A DNA stretch of 64,000 bases from assembly GCA_965208275.1 (NCBI GenBank), contig OZ242331.1:2480001-2544000 (forward strand), in the 5' to 3' direction. The DNA is from Bin5 sp022827195 (GTDB taxonomy: Bacteria; Chloroflexota; Anaerolineae; Caldilineales; Caldilineaceae). Both the position numbers and the translations under genes were made by a program. Numbering within the stretch: position 1 is the first letter of the stretch; every line of letters starts with the position of its first letter. The notes beneath the pieces are model-generated. The model searched no databases, was not told the DNA's origin, and worked only from the letters and a program-made list of their open reading frames with translations. Below are positions 43,282-52,777 of the stretch, one piece after another.

Positions 43282-43828
43282 TTGGGGAGTCTCTGTTTTC
43301 GCCAGCGGCAGCTTTTGAGCGGCTGTCGAGAGAGCAATTCCCGCCCTCTGACAGACAATCCCGTCGAGCGCCCAAGGCCTGCTCGACTACTTTCTTGTGG
43401 AACCGCTCCATAGGCGGTAACTCGTCCTCGGAAAACGGGCGGGCCTCAACGATCTCAATCGGGTCGATCGCCAGTTGGCCGCCGCTGATCCGGCCCAAAA
43501 GAAAGAACTCCAGTGTACGCTTCGTTGACCGATGGCAGATAATCTCTTCGACAACGATTTCCAGTGCCAACTCTTCTCGCACTTCGCGCCGCCAGCAGGC
43601 AAATATCGTCTCGCCCGGGGACAGCCAACCGCCGGGCATGCCCCAGATCCCAGCCTGGTGGAAGCGATGACGCAGGAGCAATACCTGCTGGGCGTCGGTC
43701 AAAAGTACGCCGCTAACACCGACAATGACTTTGCCGGTCACCGCCCAGGTTATGGCGCCGCGCAGCCGCGGCGGCGCCATCCGCCAAATGCGCGCCAGCA
43801 GGGGTATGACAGTTGCGGTAAGGCCCAT
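43274..43828 (-). CDS. Nudix hydrolase within the glycan locus
   Basis: A 184-residue Nudix protein that would hydrolyse a nucleoside diphosphate linked to another group. The Nudix box is complete: G-G-W-L-S-P-G-E-T followed by REVREEL. The ATG at 43828 is chosen because AAGGCGG lies upstream; a GTG at 43870 is open but overlaps the preceding gene by 28 bp and lacks a ribosome site. It lies between two YYY-containing genes and overlaps the next one by 8 bp, so it belongs to the operon. Trimming nucleotide-sugar or polyprenyl-type by-products is a reasonable guess, not shown by the sequence. Confidence 0.85.
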   Translation of the reverse strand: MGLTATVIPLLARIWRMAPPRLRGAITWAVTGKVIVGVSGVLLTDAQQVLLLRHRFHQAGIWGMPGGWLSPGETIFACWRREVREELALEIVVEEIICHRSTKRTLEFFLLGRISGGQLAIDPIEIVEARPFSEDELPPMERFHKKVVEQALGARRDCLSEGGNCSLDSRSKAAAGENRDSPNA

Positions 43829-43842
43829 AGATGCGACCGCCT

Positions 43843-46800
43843 TCACTGGCCCGATGGTCCGGTCGGCCACTGGGATGGTACAGCGTAAATCGTTACTTTT
43901 TGATTCCGGAAGACTGTCTGCAGAAAGCCGATTGCATTCAGTTGTTCCAGTCGTGCGGGCGCGGCCGGGTGTTGATGGCGCTCCAGTTGTCCGACATAGA
44001 TGAGGTCGATGTCCAGCTCTCTGATGATTTCTTCGATGCGACCGAGCTCGTTGGTACTCCAGAATTTGCTGAGTTTTCCGTGGCGCTGCCCAACGTCTTT
44101 TGCGAAGCGTTGCTCTCCTGCGTGCATGCCCAGCAGTCCGCTAAGGCCTGTGAGGCTTGCTACGCGGGTGCCGCCGGCCCTGTAGTAGTCGATCTGCGCC
44201 GATTCAGCAACGACTGCATTGCCGCGGACATTCTCCAGAATCCACCGGATAGCCTCCCAATCGTAGCTCAGCTCGATGGCGTTGTCGCTGTCGGGCCATA
44301 GGTAGGTCCCGTTTTCCATGAATGCCATTCCGTCCAAGGTTCCGACCGGCGGACGCCATCCAGGGAAACGTTGTGCCAGGCGTGAGGGCGTTCCCCAAAG
44401 CGGAAAGGCCAGGCTGGCGGCTAGAAGGAAGGCAAATGCGAGGCTCCAAGCGCGTCCAAGCGGCGATAGACGTCCGTTAGTCTTCCAAACGGGTCCTCCC
44501 CGGGCCGGCAACTCAAAGCCGGTTGAAGCATGCGACCGTCCCTTTCGGGCGGCCGTGAGCCTGGCATAGATACTGGGCAGTGCTATCGCTGCTGCGACAC
44601 CCCACAAAACCCACACCTGGCTGTAGAACTTGAAGAGAGTATTCATGCGATAGGCGTTGCCGCCCTGAAGAAAGTCCTTCAGATAGATTAGCTGCGTTCC
44701 AGCCAGGACGGCCAATCCGACCGAAGTCAGCAGGGCGACGCTTACCGTACCTGTATCGGATGACCGGCCCCGCCGCAAGAGGAGCGGAAGAGAGATTCCC
44801 AAAGCCGGCAGGCAGATGGCAAGAATGATCTGGTCACTAAATGCCAGGAGCAGGGCTGATGCAAGGAACAGGATAGGGCTGAGCACGGTCCCGGTGAAGT
44901 AGACCAGCGTACATCTGTTGACCAGCAGCCTGTGCAGATTGAGGAAGCGAAGTCTGCGCCATTCGCTTCGCTCAACCAGCAGCCAGGAGAATAGGACGAA
45001 GGCGAAGAATCCCCAGATCTGCGCCCAATGCCCCAGTTCGTCCGGGGCCCGTACCAGCCCAATGCCGCCGGCGGCCACGTTCGTATAGCTGCGAAAGAAG
45101 GGCAGGAACAGCAAGTAGGCGCCCGCCAGTTGGGCTGCCCCCAGAATGATGACACGGCCCAGCAGAAGCCGGCCTCGTTTGCGATGTAGTGCGACTGCCA
45201 GCACCAGGACCCCGAGGCCAAAGTAGGTGGGTAGTTCCCACAGGTTTACGGCGGTCAGAACGCCCAGAGTGAAGGAGAGGCCGCCCAAGAGGAGCGTGAG
45301 GTATGGCCAGTGCCGCCTCCAGTCCAGTTTGAAACTGTTCAGGAGTGTCAAAGCCAGTGCGACGAAAAAGAGCGAAAATGGGATGCCGATCATGTGCGGG
45401 TGCAGATCGGCATAGGTGAAGCTCCAGTAAGGAAACTCGTTTATTGTTTCAGGAATGACACGGCTTGGAGCCCAGAAATCATAGTTCGGAAGCGCGGCGC
45501 CTGTCGTCAGCGTCCGCCACAAGCCGCTGGCGGCATGAATCGCCCTTTCGAAGGCGGGTATGCCGAAATTGAAATGGCTTTGGCTGGCCCTGCTCAATGA
45601 ATGCAGGAGCTGCCCAAAGCCGGCCAGATTGCCGAGAATGGCCACGAAGAGCGGCGCCAGCAATGCCGGGGCGATGCCCGCGTGCCAGGAGTCAGGCCGC
45701 GCGTTCGCTGAGCCTGAGTCGTGTGTCGGATCGACCCGCGTCACCCGCGGACGGGGCTGCGTTTCCTCGGAGCCTTCGGTCTGGGGGAACTCGGACATAC
45801 GGGCAGGTCCCGTGTAGACCGTAGTCTCGCTGTCAAATTGGTTCTGGTCGGGAAGACCTCTCGCGTCGTTCCTTCTCTCCGATGACGGCCTGCCATCTTT
45901 GACCGGCGTTTCCAGACGCCTGACCTGTGCCTCGAGCGAATCGACAGGAGTATCCGACCGCACAGGAGCCGTTGTTGGAACGGGCCTGGTGTCCGGTTCC
46001 TGAGGTTGGAAGGGAAGGATTCCGGCTCGGGAAAGGCGCTCGCCGAGCCGTTGCCGACCGGAGACCGAATAGGCCACGGCGAAGGCGTTGAGCACAGTAA
46101 GGGCGAACAGCGTGGGAATCGCGAGATTGAACGCGACTTCGGCGTAAATGCCGGTCAGTTTGACCAAGTAGCCGACCAGGTAGATGCCGTAGTAGTAGTA
46201 GTTGATGTAGCCGCCGGCGAAGTGCGGGTCGACGGGTGGGAATGTGGGGCTGCGCAGAATGCCATTGAGGAAGGCGAACTCCATGAACTTTTCGCCGCCG
46301 AACCAGGGTTGCCACAGGTCCGGGTTGGCTCTGCGAACGAAGACGAAGAAAACGAAGGCGGCTGCAAAAAGTGTCTCGCCAACCAATAGGACTCCCCACA
46401 TTTGTCGAACGAACGTAAGGACGCTCCGCCAGGTCCGAGCCAATATGAGCGCGTTGACAAGCGTCACAAGCGCGACGGCCAGCCATGCGTTTCGCACGGT
46501 ATTGTGCGCGAGTTCCAGGCTGGCGAACAGCCAGAGCAGCCAGCCGCACAGCAGCCAGCCGAGCGTCTTAGCCAACAGATAGCCGCGGTCGCGCAGGCCG
46601 CGAAAAAGGAGAAAAGAGAGAGGCCAGGCGATCCAGCCGAGTAGCGAGACGACAAGCCACCACCATGCTACGGCAAACAAGGTGTTCTGGCTGGCGACCC
46701 GGTTCCACCTGTAGTTGTCGACCAAAGGCAGCTGGTCCAGGGGCGTTTCCAGCAGGAGGGATGGCCGGCCTTCTTCCTCGCGGCCAACGGGCGGCTGCGG

Positions 46801-48798
46801 TTCTCCCGAACGGGCTTCCTGACCCTGGAGCAGCGAAAATACCATATTTACCAGCCCGCTCTGCTCGTTTTCCGGCGCGCTGCCCAGCCCCAAAGCGTTC
46901 AGCAGCGGCGATAATGGGGGGTCTTCTCCGCGATGCCAAGGGATTGCGCCTTCCCACGAGGCGTAGAGGAGCGCGTAATACTCGGCTTCGCTTAGCTCGG
47001 CCTGCTTGGCGAAAATCGACACACGCGGATGATCATAGAGGCTCCAGCTCTCGTCGGCCTCGTGGTCGGGAAAAGTAAATCCAAATAGTTGCGGGGGCGA
47101 AGTAAAGTCGGCGGCATGGACGAAACCCAGGCGCTCGCCGAACATCAGATCATAGTAGCGGATTGTCATCGGGTAGCGCTGCGGCAGCTCGTCGACGCTC
47201 TCGTAAATGCGCTTGGAACTGTATATGACGTAGTCGGCTTCCTGCAGCTTCTGCCGCAGAATGAGGTACTTTTCTTCTGTGTCTTCTTCGTAGGGCGACC
47301 AGTCGATGTGACGCAGCCCGTGGCTGCCCATGTCCATACCTGTTTCTCCAGGTATGCTCTTTGGCAAAGGGTCGTCCCATGATTCCCAGAGGATAACCGA
47401 ACCGGGCGAAGCGTTGGCGTAAACCCAGCGGCTGGCCGTAACCCAGGTGTGCTCGCGCGCGTAGACGCCGTTGACCAAGGAGAGGGACCAGAACAGAGCA
47501 CCTCCGACCGAGACCAGCCCGAGCAGCACGGCGGGCAGACGGACCGGCAGGCGCAGCCGCCGGCTTTCGCCGCGTTTCCAGATCCATACGATCATGCCTG
47601 CGGCAAAGAGGAGGACGAAGGGCAGGATGGGGCTCATATATCGGTTGAATTTGGCCAGAAAGGCGCCGGTCAGCCCGAAGTAAGGGACGACCCAGGCCCA
47701 GACCAAGAGTTCCCCAAGCCTTGGCCGCAGCAGGAGCGACTTAGCCAGCGCCCAGAGGCTCCCTGCGAGCGCGATGAAACCGAGAGGCAGGCCCATGCCC
47801 CAAACCACCTGCTGCCGGATAAAGTAGAGATATGGCGTTGTGGTGCGGTATTGGCGCGTGAAGGGGAAGTCGACGATTCCGCGTACCATGCGGCCCTGTT
47901 CCACGAGTGTGGCCTGGATAAAGCTGTGCCAGTCGAGAATAGCGTAGGGGCTGGTAAGGAAGAAAGAGATAAAGGCGACAAGTAGGGCGACCGGAGCGCC
48001 GACGAGCATTTGGCCGGCACTTCTGCGGTCGGAAGCAAGCTGCCCGCTTGCGTAGGAAACTTGAGTTCTTTTGGACTGCCAGCCGGCGGCCAGGGCTGCC
48101 ACAATTGGCACGCCAAGGATTGGCAAGGCACTAAACTTAGCGGAAACTGCCAGCCCTGCGCCGACGCCTGCCCAGACTACCCCGCGCCAGGAACGATCCT
48201 GGACCATTACAATGCCGCCGTAGACGGACAGGACGACGAAGGTCGTACTTGACGGGTCCATGGCGAAGAAGTGACTCAGTTGGACGGCCTGAGCAGTGAA
48301 GGCGTAGAGCGTTGCTGCCAGCAGGCCGGCGGCGGCGCCGTAGATTCTGCGTCCAACCAGGAAAAGGAGAAGGACGGTCAACGTGTCGAACAGGGCCATC
48401 AGGAGGCGGCCGGCGACAGCCACGCCGCTGCAGGCGTGGTTGGCCCGCTCCATAAGATTGAGGACGCGGTCGGATAGCGGCAGGTGCGAGGCCGGCTCTG
48501 CCAGGCCGCTCAGCAGCTCACCGGTCAAGATCCCGAGGTAGAGGGGAAAGTGGCCGTAAGTGAAGGAACGGCGGCGGTCATTTTGCCGGTCCCACAGAGG
48601 GTTGAGGGGGCTGCGTTGCGGATCGAGGAACTCGTCAGATGAGGTAGGCCATTGAACCGAGGGCGCGTAGAAACAGGTGGTGCTGCGTTCATCGGGATGC
48701 GCGTTGAGCCCACCGTCGAAGTTGACGTTCCAGGTGCGTAAAGTCAACCCGGCCAGCGCCACGACGCCGAGAGTCAGACATATGAGGAATGAGCGCAT
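43843..48798 (-). CDS. Giant PMT-YYY fusion membrane protein
   Basis: A 1651-residue protein, first gene of the eight-gene block. Residues 1 to about 690 are a PMT/ArnT-like unit: one helix, then the outside loop NAHPDERSTTCFY with the acidic pair, followed by about ten helices and a soluble outside part. Residues about 730-1651 are a complete DUF2298 unit with GGYINYYYYGIYLVGYL near 865. A disordered Pro/Thr/Arg-rich insertion lies at about 915-1060, at the same place as the acidic insertion in the shorter YYY protein. No stop or frameshift separates the parts, so the fusion is real in this assembly. Glycan transfer is inferred. Confidence 0.87.
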   Translation of the reverse strand: MRSFLICLTLGVVALAGLTLRTWNVNFDGGLNAHPDERSTTCFYAPSVQWPTSSDEFLDPQRSPLNPLWDRQNDRRRSFTYGHFPLYLGILTGELLSGLAEPASHLPLSDRVLNLMERANHACSGVAVAGRLLMALFDTLTVLLLFLVGRRIYGAAAGLLAATLYAFTAQAVQLSHFFAMDPSSTTFVVLSVYGGIVMVQDRSWRGVVWAGVGAGLAVSAKFSALPILGVPIVAALAAGWQSKRTQVSYASGQLASDRRSAGQMLVGAPVALLVAFISFFLTSPYAILDWHSFIQATLVEQGRMVRGIVDFPFTRQYRTTTPYLYFIRQQVVWGMGLPLGFIALAGSLWALAKSLLLRPRLGELLVWAWVVPYFGLTGAFLAKFNRYMSPILPFVLLFAAGMIVWIWKRGESRRLRLPVRLPAVLLGLVSVGGALFWSLSLVNGVYAREHTWVTASRWVYANASPGSVILWESWDDPLPKSIPGETGMDMGSHGLRHIDWSPYEEDTEEKYLILRQKLQEADYVIYSSKRIYESVDELPQRYPMTIRYYDLMFGERLGFVHAADFTSPPQLFGFTFPDHEADESWSLYDHPRVSIFAKQAELSEAEYYALLYASWEGAIPWHRGEDPPLSPLLNALGLGSAPENEQSGLVNMVFSLLQGQEARSGEPQPPVGREEEGRPSLLLETPLDQLPLVDNYRWNRVASQNTLFAVAWWWLVVSLLGWIAWPLSFLLFRGLRDRGYLLAKTLGWLLCGWLLWLFASLELAHNTVRNAWLAVALVTLVNALILARTWRSVLTFVRQMWGVLLVGETLFAAAFVFFVFVRRANPDLWQPWFGGEKFMEFAFLNGILRSPTFPPVDPHFAGGYINYYYYGIYLVGYLVKLTGIYAEVAFNLAIPTLFALTVLNAFAVAYSVSGRQRLGERLSRAGILPFQPQEPDTRPVPTTAPVRSDTPVDSLEAQVRRLETPVKDGRPSSERRNDARGLPDQNQFDSETTVYTGPARMSEFPQTEGSEETQPRPRVTRVDPTHDSGSANARPDSWHAGIAPALLAPLFVAILGNLAGFGQLLHSLSRASQSHFNFGIPAFERAIHAASGLWRTLTTGAALPNYDFWAPSRVIPETINEFPYWSFTYADLHPHMIGIPFSLFFVALALTLLNSFKLDWRRHWPYLTLLLGGLSFTLGVLTAVNLWELPTYFGLGVLVLAVALHRKRGRLLLGRVIILGAAQLAGAYLLFLPFFRSYTNVAAGGIGLVRAPDELGHWAQIWGFFAFVLFSWLLVERSEWRRLRFLNLHRLLVNRCTLVYFTGTVLSPILFLASALLLAFSDQIILAICLPALGISLPLLLRRGRSSDTGTVSVALLTSVGLAVLAGTQLIYLKDFLQGGNAYRMNTLFKFYSQVWVLWGVAAAIALPSIYARLTAARKGRSHASTGFELPARGGPVWKTNGRLSPLGRAWSLAFAFLLAASLAFPLWGTPSRLAQRFPGWRPPVGTLDGMAFMENGTYLWPDSDNAIELSYDWEAIRWILENVRGNAVVAESAQIDYYRAGGTRVASLTGLSGLLGMHAGEQRFAKDVGQRHGKLSKFWSTNELGRIEEIIRELDIDLIYVGQLERHQHPAAPARLEQLNAIGFLQTVFRNQKVTIYAVPSQWPTGPSGQ

Positions 48799-48885
48799 CG
48801 TGCTCGTTTCTGCGGTGTATCAGGTATTGGGCATATCAACGACCCAGAACGCAAAACGGACTACGCTATGTGCGATGGATTCCGG

Positions 48886-50529
48886 TCATGGCTCAATTGG
48901 CCAGTCTGGCACGACCCAAACGATCTGATGTTCCGGCGGCGGCGGCCACAGAAGGTAGACGTCGACCCAGCTGCTCCACAGCTCAAGGTTGTCGTCGTCG
49001 TAGCCGAGGTCGATACGCCGGATCTTGATGTTGCCGCCGGTATCGAGCGCGTCGCCGATGCCGTAGCCGGGCACATACACCTTGGTACGCAAAGGAATGT
49101 ATCTCGGGTCGACGGCGACAACGCCCTTGCGCATCGGGTCGCCTGTTCGAGTGATTCCGAACCAGGGTACGCTAGTAGGGACACCGGCGGTCGAAGCGCT
49201 ATAGCTGGTGGCCCTCATGCGAATGGAGCGCCAGTAGACGATTTCCTTTCCATCATCGGTGATCAGAGTCTGGGGGATGATATTCTGGCCGTAGACGATT
49301 ACCCGGTCGCGCGGCTCCTGGGCCACCCAGACGTCTTCGAGCACGCGTTCAACTTCCTCGCCGTCAACGAAGCGGGTGCGATAGCGCCGGCGGGTGATGC
49401 CGTAAGCCCCTGGTTCGACTCTGCGGGTGTCGATGAGGAGGTCACGATCCCCGATCCAGACTGTTTCGAAAGGAGCGATCTCCTCTTCAAGGTCGATTTC
49501 CTCAATGATCCGCACAATTGAGATCTGCATATCCGGAAAAATGATCGCATCCAGCGAAGGCGAAACTTCGTCCAGGCCGGCCAAACCGATACCGATTTCG
49601 GCGAGCGCTTCGCCTACGGTCCGGCTCAGGGTGCGGGTCTTGTAAAGGCGGCCATCGGCCAGCAGACTGATTGGTGTGCTGCGTTGAATCAAAACTCTCA
49701 TTCCGGTACTAACGGGCGTACCAAGGCTGGGCTGGACGTTATCTCCGAGGTAGATTGTGATCTCGGCGTCCAGCAGAGCTTCTCCGACCGTCTCGGACAT
49801 CGTATGAATTGTATATGGAATTGAACCCTCATCGATGACGAGCAGCGCGGAACGATCGATTTCTATACGAAGTGGATCATTGCCTATCTGGCCCCAGAGG
49901 CTGCCGATGCCAAAGAGGGAGGGATTCAACTTGGGCGGGTCCCTGGGAATCTCCTGGTCCCAGCTCGTCAGCTCACCATTGATTGTCAAGCGGTCGTAGG
50001 AGTTGAATGGGATGCCGGCGTCCCGCAGGAGCACGACGGGCGTCGAGGCCCAACTTGAGATCAAGGTCTCGCGGCCGTCGGCAGAGATGTGAAAGGGGCG
50101 CGGGCGTTCAACGCTGATTCGCATCCCGTTCACGATTCTCGTATCGAGGCTGTGGGAAATCCGCACCTCTTCGAATTGCCTGGTCGAGCCCTCGCCTGCG
50201 CCAGTACCTGGTCGGAGTAGGCCAAGGGTCGCGACGGTCCCGACTTCTGTTTGCGCGGACTGTGGCTCGCCCAATTGGTCCAGCGAAAGACCGAGGTCGC
50301 TCAGGAGGGAGCCGACAGCCCGACGATGCGTATTGATTGTAAGTGAGTGGCCGTCAACCACAATCTCTACCGGGGTTGCGGTGAAGGTCCAGAGTGCCCA
50401 AAGGCCAACGATAGCGGCCACCACAAGTGATAACCGTACCATCAGCCGAAACTGCCGTCCCGGCCATCGCCTGACTTGGGAATGGGCGACAGTCACATCA
50501 GGCCTTACCCGTCGAGTGACAGTAGCCAT
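48886..50529 (-). CDS. DUF348-G5-3D cell-wall protein (YabE/Rpf-like)
   Basis: A 547-residue protein with an N-terminal basic stretch and a membrane helix at about 30-52. After it are repeated DUF348-type ubiquitin-like units (VEIVVDGHSLTINTHRRAVG, then SADGRETLISSWAST, IPYTIHTMSETVGEALLDA, SLLADGRLYKTRTLSRTVGE), a G5 domain (about 390-450, with TRRVEPGAYGITRR and VWVAQEPRDRVIVYG), and a C-terminal 3D domain with conserved acidic residues in AVDPRYIPLRTKVYV and GDALDTGGNIKIRRIDLG. This plan is that of YabE-like peptidoglycan-active proteins, probably lytic transglycosylases. It lies 87 bp upstream of the giant fusion gene. Confidence 0.88.
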   Translation of the reverse strand: MATVTRRVRPDVTVAHSQVRRWPGRQFRLMVRLSLVVAAIVGLWALWTFTATPVEIVVDGHSLTINTHRRAVGSLLSDLGLSLDQLGEPQSAQTEVGTVATLGLLRPGTGAGEGSTRQFEEVRISHSLDTRIVNGMRISVERPRPFHISADGRETLISSWASTPVVLLRDAGIPFNSYDRLTINGELTSWDQEIPRDPPKLNPSLFGIGSLWGQIGNDPLRIEIDRSALLVIDEGSIPYTIHTMSETVGEALLDAEITIYLGDNVQPSLGTPVSTGMRVLIQRSTPISLLADGRLYKTRTLSRTVGEALAEIGIGLAGLDEVSPSLDAIIFPDMQISIVRIIEEIDLEEEIAPFETVWIGDRDLLIDTRRVEPGAYGITRRRYRTRFVDGEEVERVLEDVWVAQEPRDRVIVYGQNIIPQTLITDDGKEIVYWRSIRMRATSYSASTAGVPTSVPWFGITRTGDPMRKGVVAVDPRYIPLRTKVYVPGYGIGDALDTGGNIKIRRIDLGYDDDNLELWSSWVDVYLLWPPPPEHQIVWVVPDWPIEP

Positions 50530-50908
50530 GGCTGTATTTTATCCAATGAAATATAAGAGTGAAAAAATTCGAGTCCTGTCTATCGATTCCTTAGACTGTG
50601 GGAGTGCCGGAAATGTTCCCGAACTGGAGATATTCGTTTGCGTTGAGGTTACCGAGGGGCGGAGTGAGGAAGGGGGTAAACCGGGCCAGCGACGCGGAGG
50701 GCGGCTCTTCAGCGGTCCCGGCGTCTGGGGTTGCGGGGAGCCTCACTCTACAAGGCGTTGGAGGGCGTTCCTTATTCTCGCTTTGATCATTCGGCGCGCG
50801 GGGGGCAGTCTGCGCGGTGTCAAGCGAGCGACCGGGAATCGGTATTCAGGAAGGCACAGGCCGAACGGCTTCCCAGGAGAGAAGCGTGCCGAAAGTAGAA
50901 GAGCCGTG
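50530..50908. other. Intergenic, nothing recognised
   Basis: About 380 bp between the cell-wall gene and the end of the second sulfatase gene. A TAAAAT hexamer lies close to the cell-wall gene start but has no convincing -35 box. No gene or RNA found. Confidence 0.4.
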
Positions 50909-52390
50909 CTATGCGAGCCAGTTCATCTCGTTTCGGAGGGGCCAGCGGTAGCGTTCTTCCGGCCCGGTGTGACGGGCCCAGGCTTGGAGAATCGGTTCGT
51001 CGGCCCTCTTCTGTTCCATCTTTCGTCGAACGCAGTCCGGGTCCCAGTCGCGCAGGGTTTCGGCATGCAGGTTCTGCATGATAGACCGGCACCGGGGGTC
51101 GTCCGAGCGATCCACGCGTTCGTCCGGGTCCTCTTTCAGATTAAACAGCTGGGGAGGCTGGCGGTGATAGTAGATGTATTTCCAGTCTTCGCGCCGGATC
51201 ATACGTTGAAATGCGCCTTCGGGCGGGCCGAACCTATCTGTACAGTATTCGGAAAAGGCGATGTCCTCCCAAATTGGGGGCTGAGAACGACCGTCGACAT
51301 GGGCGAAGAAGCTGCGGCCGGCCGCGTTGGGAAGCGCCGGAGCGCCGAGGGCGTCGAGCATCGTTGCTGCCACGTCGACGGCGCTCACGACACGCCGGCA
51401 ACGCTGCCCTTGCGGGATGCGGCCGGGCCAGCTCATGATTAGGGGGACGCGCACCGACTCTTCGTAGAAGACGTGCTTCCAGAAGAGGCCATGCTCGCCC
51501 TGCATATCACCATGATCGGAGGTGTATATGATCAAGGTATTGTGGTCGAGCCGGTTGGCCCTGAGCGCGTCCAGAATCTGGCCGATCAGCGCGTCGGTGC
51601 GGTAGACAAGGCCGGCATAAGCAGCCCGCGCCCGCAGCGTCTCGGCTTCGTCTAATTTTTCGATTCCCGTAGCGGTGCGCCACCAGCTCATGAATGGATG
51701 ATCTTTTCCGGTAGGGGGAGGCGGCTTGCGGGGGGGCGCGATTGCGCCGGCGTAGCGCTCGAAGTCTTCGGCGCGAGCAACATAGGGAGGATGCGGCAGC
51801 ATCAGCCCGACAGAAATGCTGAAGGGTTTGTCAAGCAGGCCGGCCCGTTTCTGCACGCCGAGCTGGTTGAGGCGTGCGATGGTGACGGCGGTGACTTCCT
51901 CGTCGTGAACCTGGTAGCCGCTCTGACCCGGGCCTGAGCGGGTAAGGCTCAATCGTTCCGGGCCGGCAGTGCCTTCGAGGACGCCCCGGTCGGGGCCGGG
52001 GTTGCCAGGGTAGTTGGGGCTGTGGTCGCCGACAAAGCGCGCGGCGTAGCCATGCAGCTGGTCGGGCCCCAGCGCATGCATGCGGCCAACGAGCTCCGGC
52101 CTATAGCCTGCCGCGCCCATGGCGTGTGCAATGGTCGGAATTGTCGAATCAAGCGCGTGCTCGTTGGTCCAGACTTCATTTTGGAAGGGGTGGCGGCCGC
52201 TGAGCATCGACATGCGTGAGGGGACGCAGATTGGCGAGCAGCAGTAGGCGTTGTCGAAGATGACGCCGCGGGCAGACAGCTGGTCGAGATTGGGTGTCTC
52301 CACGATGTCGTTTCCGTAGCAGCCGGTTACGTGCGGGCTGTGCTGGTCGGAATGAATATAGAGAAGATTCGGCCGGGGCGAATCGCTCAT
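50909..52390 (-). CDS. Type I sulfatase, second gene
   Basis: A 493-residue cytoplasmic-looking sulfatase with the formylglycine motif C55-V-P-S-R59 in CCSPICVPSRMS. Metal ligands lie in YIHSDQHSPH and IIYTSDHGDMQGEHG. It lacks the acidic insertion seen in the first sulfatase and is only distantly related to it, so a different sulfated substrate is likely. A GGAG lies before the ATG at 52390. Divergent from the zinc ribbon-propeller gene across about 390 bp. Confidence 0.93.
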   Translation of the reverse strand: MSDSPRPNLLYIHSDQHSPHVTGCYGNDIVETPNLDQLSARGVIFDNAYCCSPICVPSRMSMLSGRHPFQNEVWTNEHALDSTIPTIAHAMGAAGYRPELVGRMHALGPDQLHGYAARFVGDHSPNYPGNPGPDRGVLEGTAGPERLSLTRSGPGQSGYQVHDEEVTAVTIARLNQLGVQKRAGLLDKPFSISVGLMLPHPPYVARAEDFERYAGAIAPPRKPPPPTGKDHPFMSWWRTATGIEKLDEAETLRARAAYAGLVYRTDALIGQILDALRANRLDHNTLIIYTSDHGDMQGEHGLFWKHVFYEESVRVPLIMSWPGRIPQGQRCRRVVSAVDVAATMLDALGAPALPNAAGRSFFAHVDGRSQPPIWEDIAFSEYCTDRFGPPEGAFQRMIRREDWKYIYYHRQPPQLFNLKEDPDERVDRSDDPRCRSIMQNLHAETLRDWDPDCVRRKMEQKRADEPILQAWARHTGPEERYRWPLRNEMNWLA

Positions 52391-52777
52391 AGCGGACTCC
52401 GTGCAGGCTTAACAGAAAGGTGGTCGCGGCGGATTGAACTGTGAGTCGGCGAGACTTGCCGCTAGCCCGCAGCCACGATCCATCCTAAACGCGGAGGCCC
52501 CAGTTTTGCAACAGGCCCGGTTGGGAGGGGGGCGCTTGCTTCCAATGGCGGGCGACATTTTCCAACTGGCAGAAAGGCCAAAAGGTTTGGCAGCAGTGTC
52601 TTGATGCAGGATAATAGATTTCCTAATGACAGGTAGTAACGGGGGCAAAACGTGGAGGCCAGAACGGGCTTGGCGGCCAAAAGGACACTGCTGACGGCCA
52701 GGCGGGGACGCCCTGCGCGGTGATAGGCATACGCGAACGAATCTGCGCACCGGCGCGGATTTGGTCTTCCGGACTGA
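52391..52777. other. Divergent intergenic region
   Basis: About 390 bp between two divergent genes. No gene found; no promoter stands out well enough to report. Confidence 0.4.
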
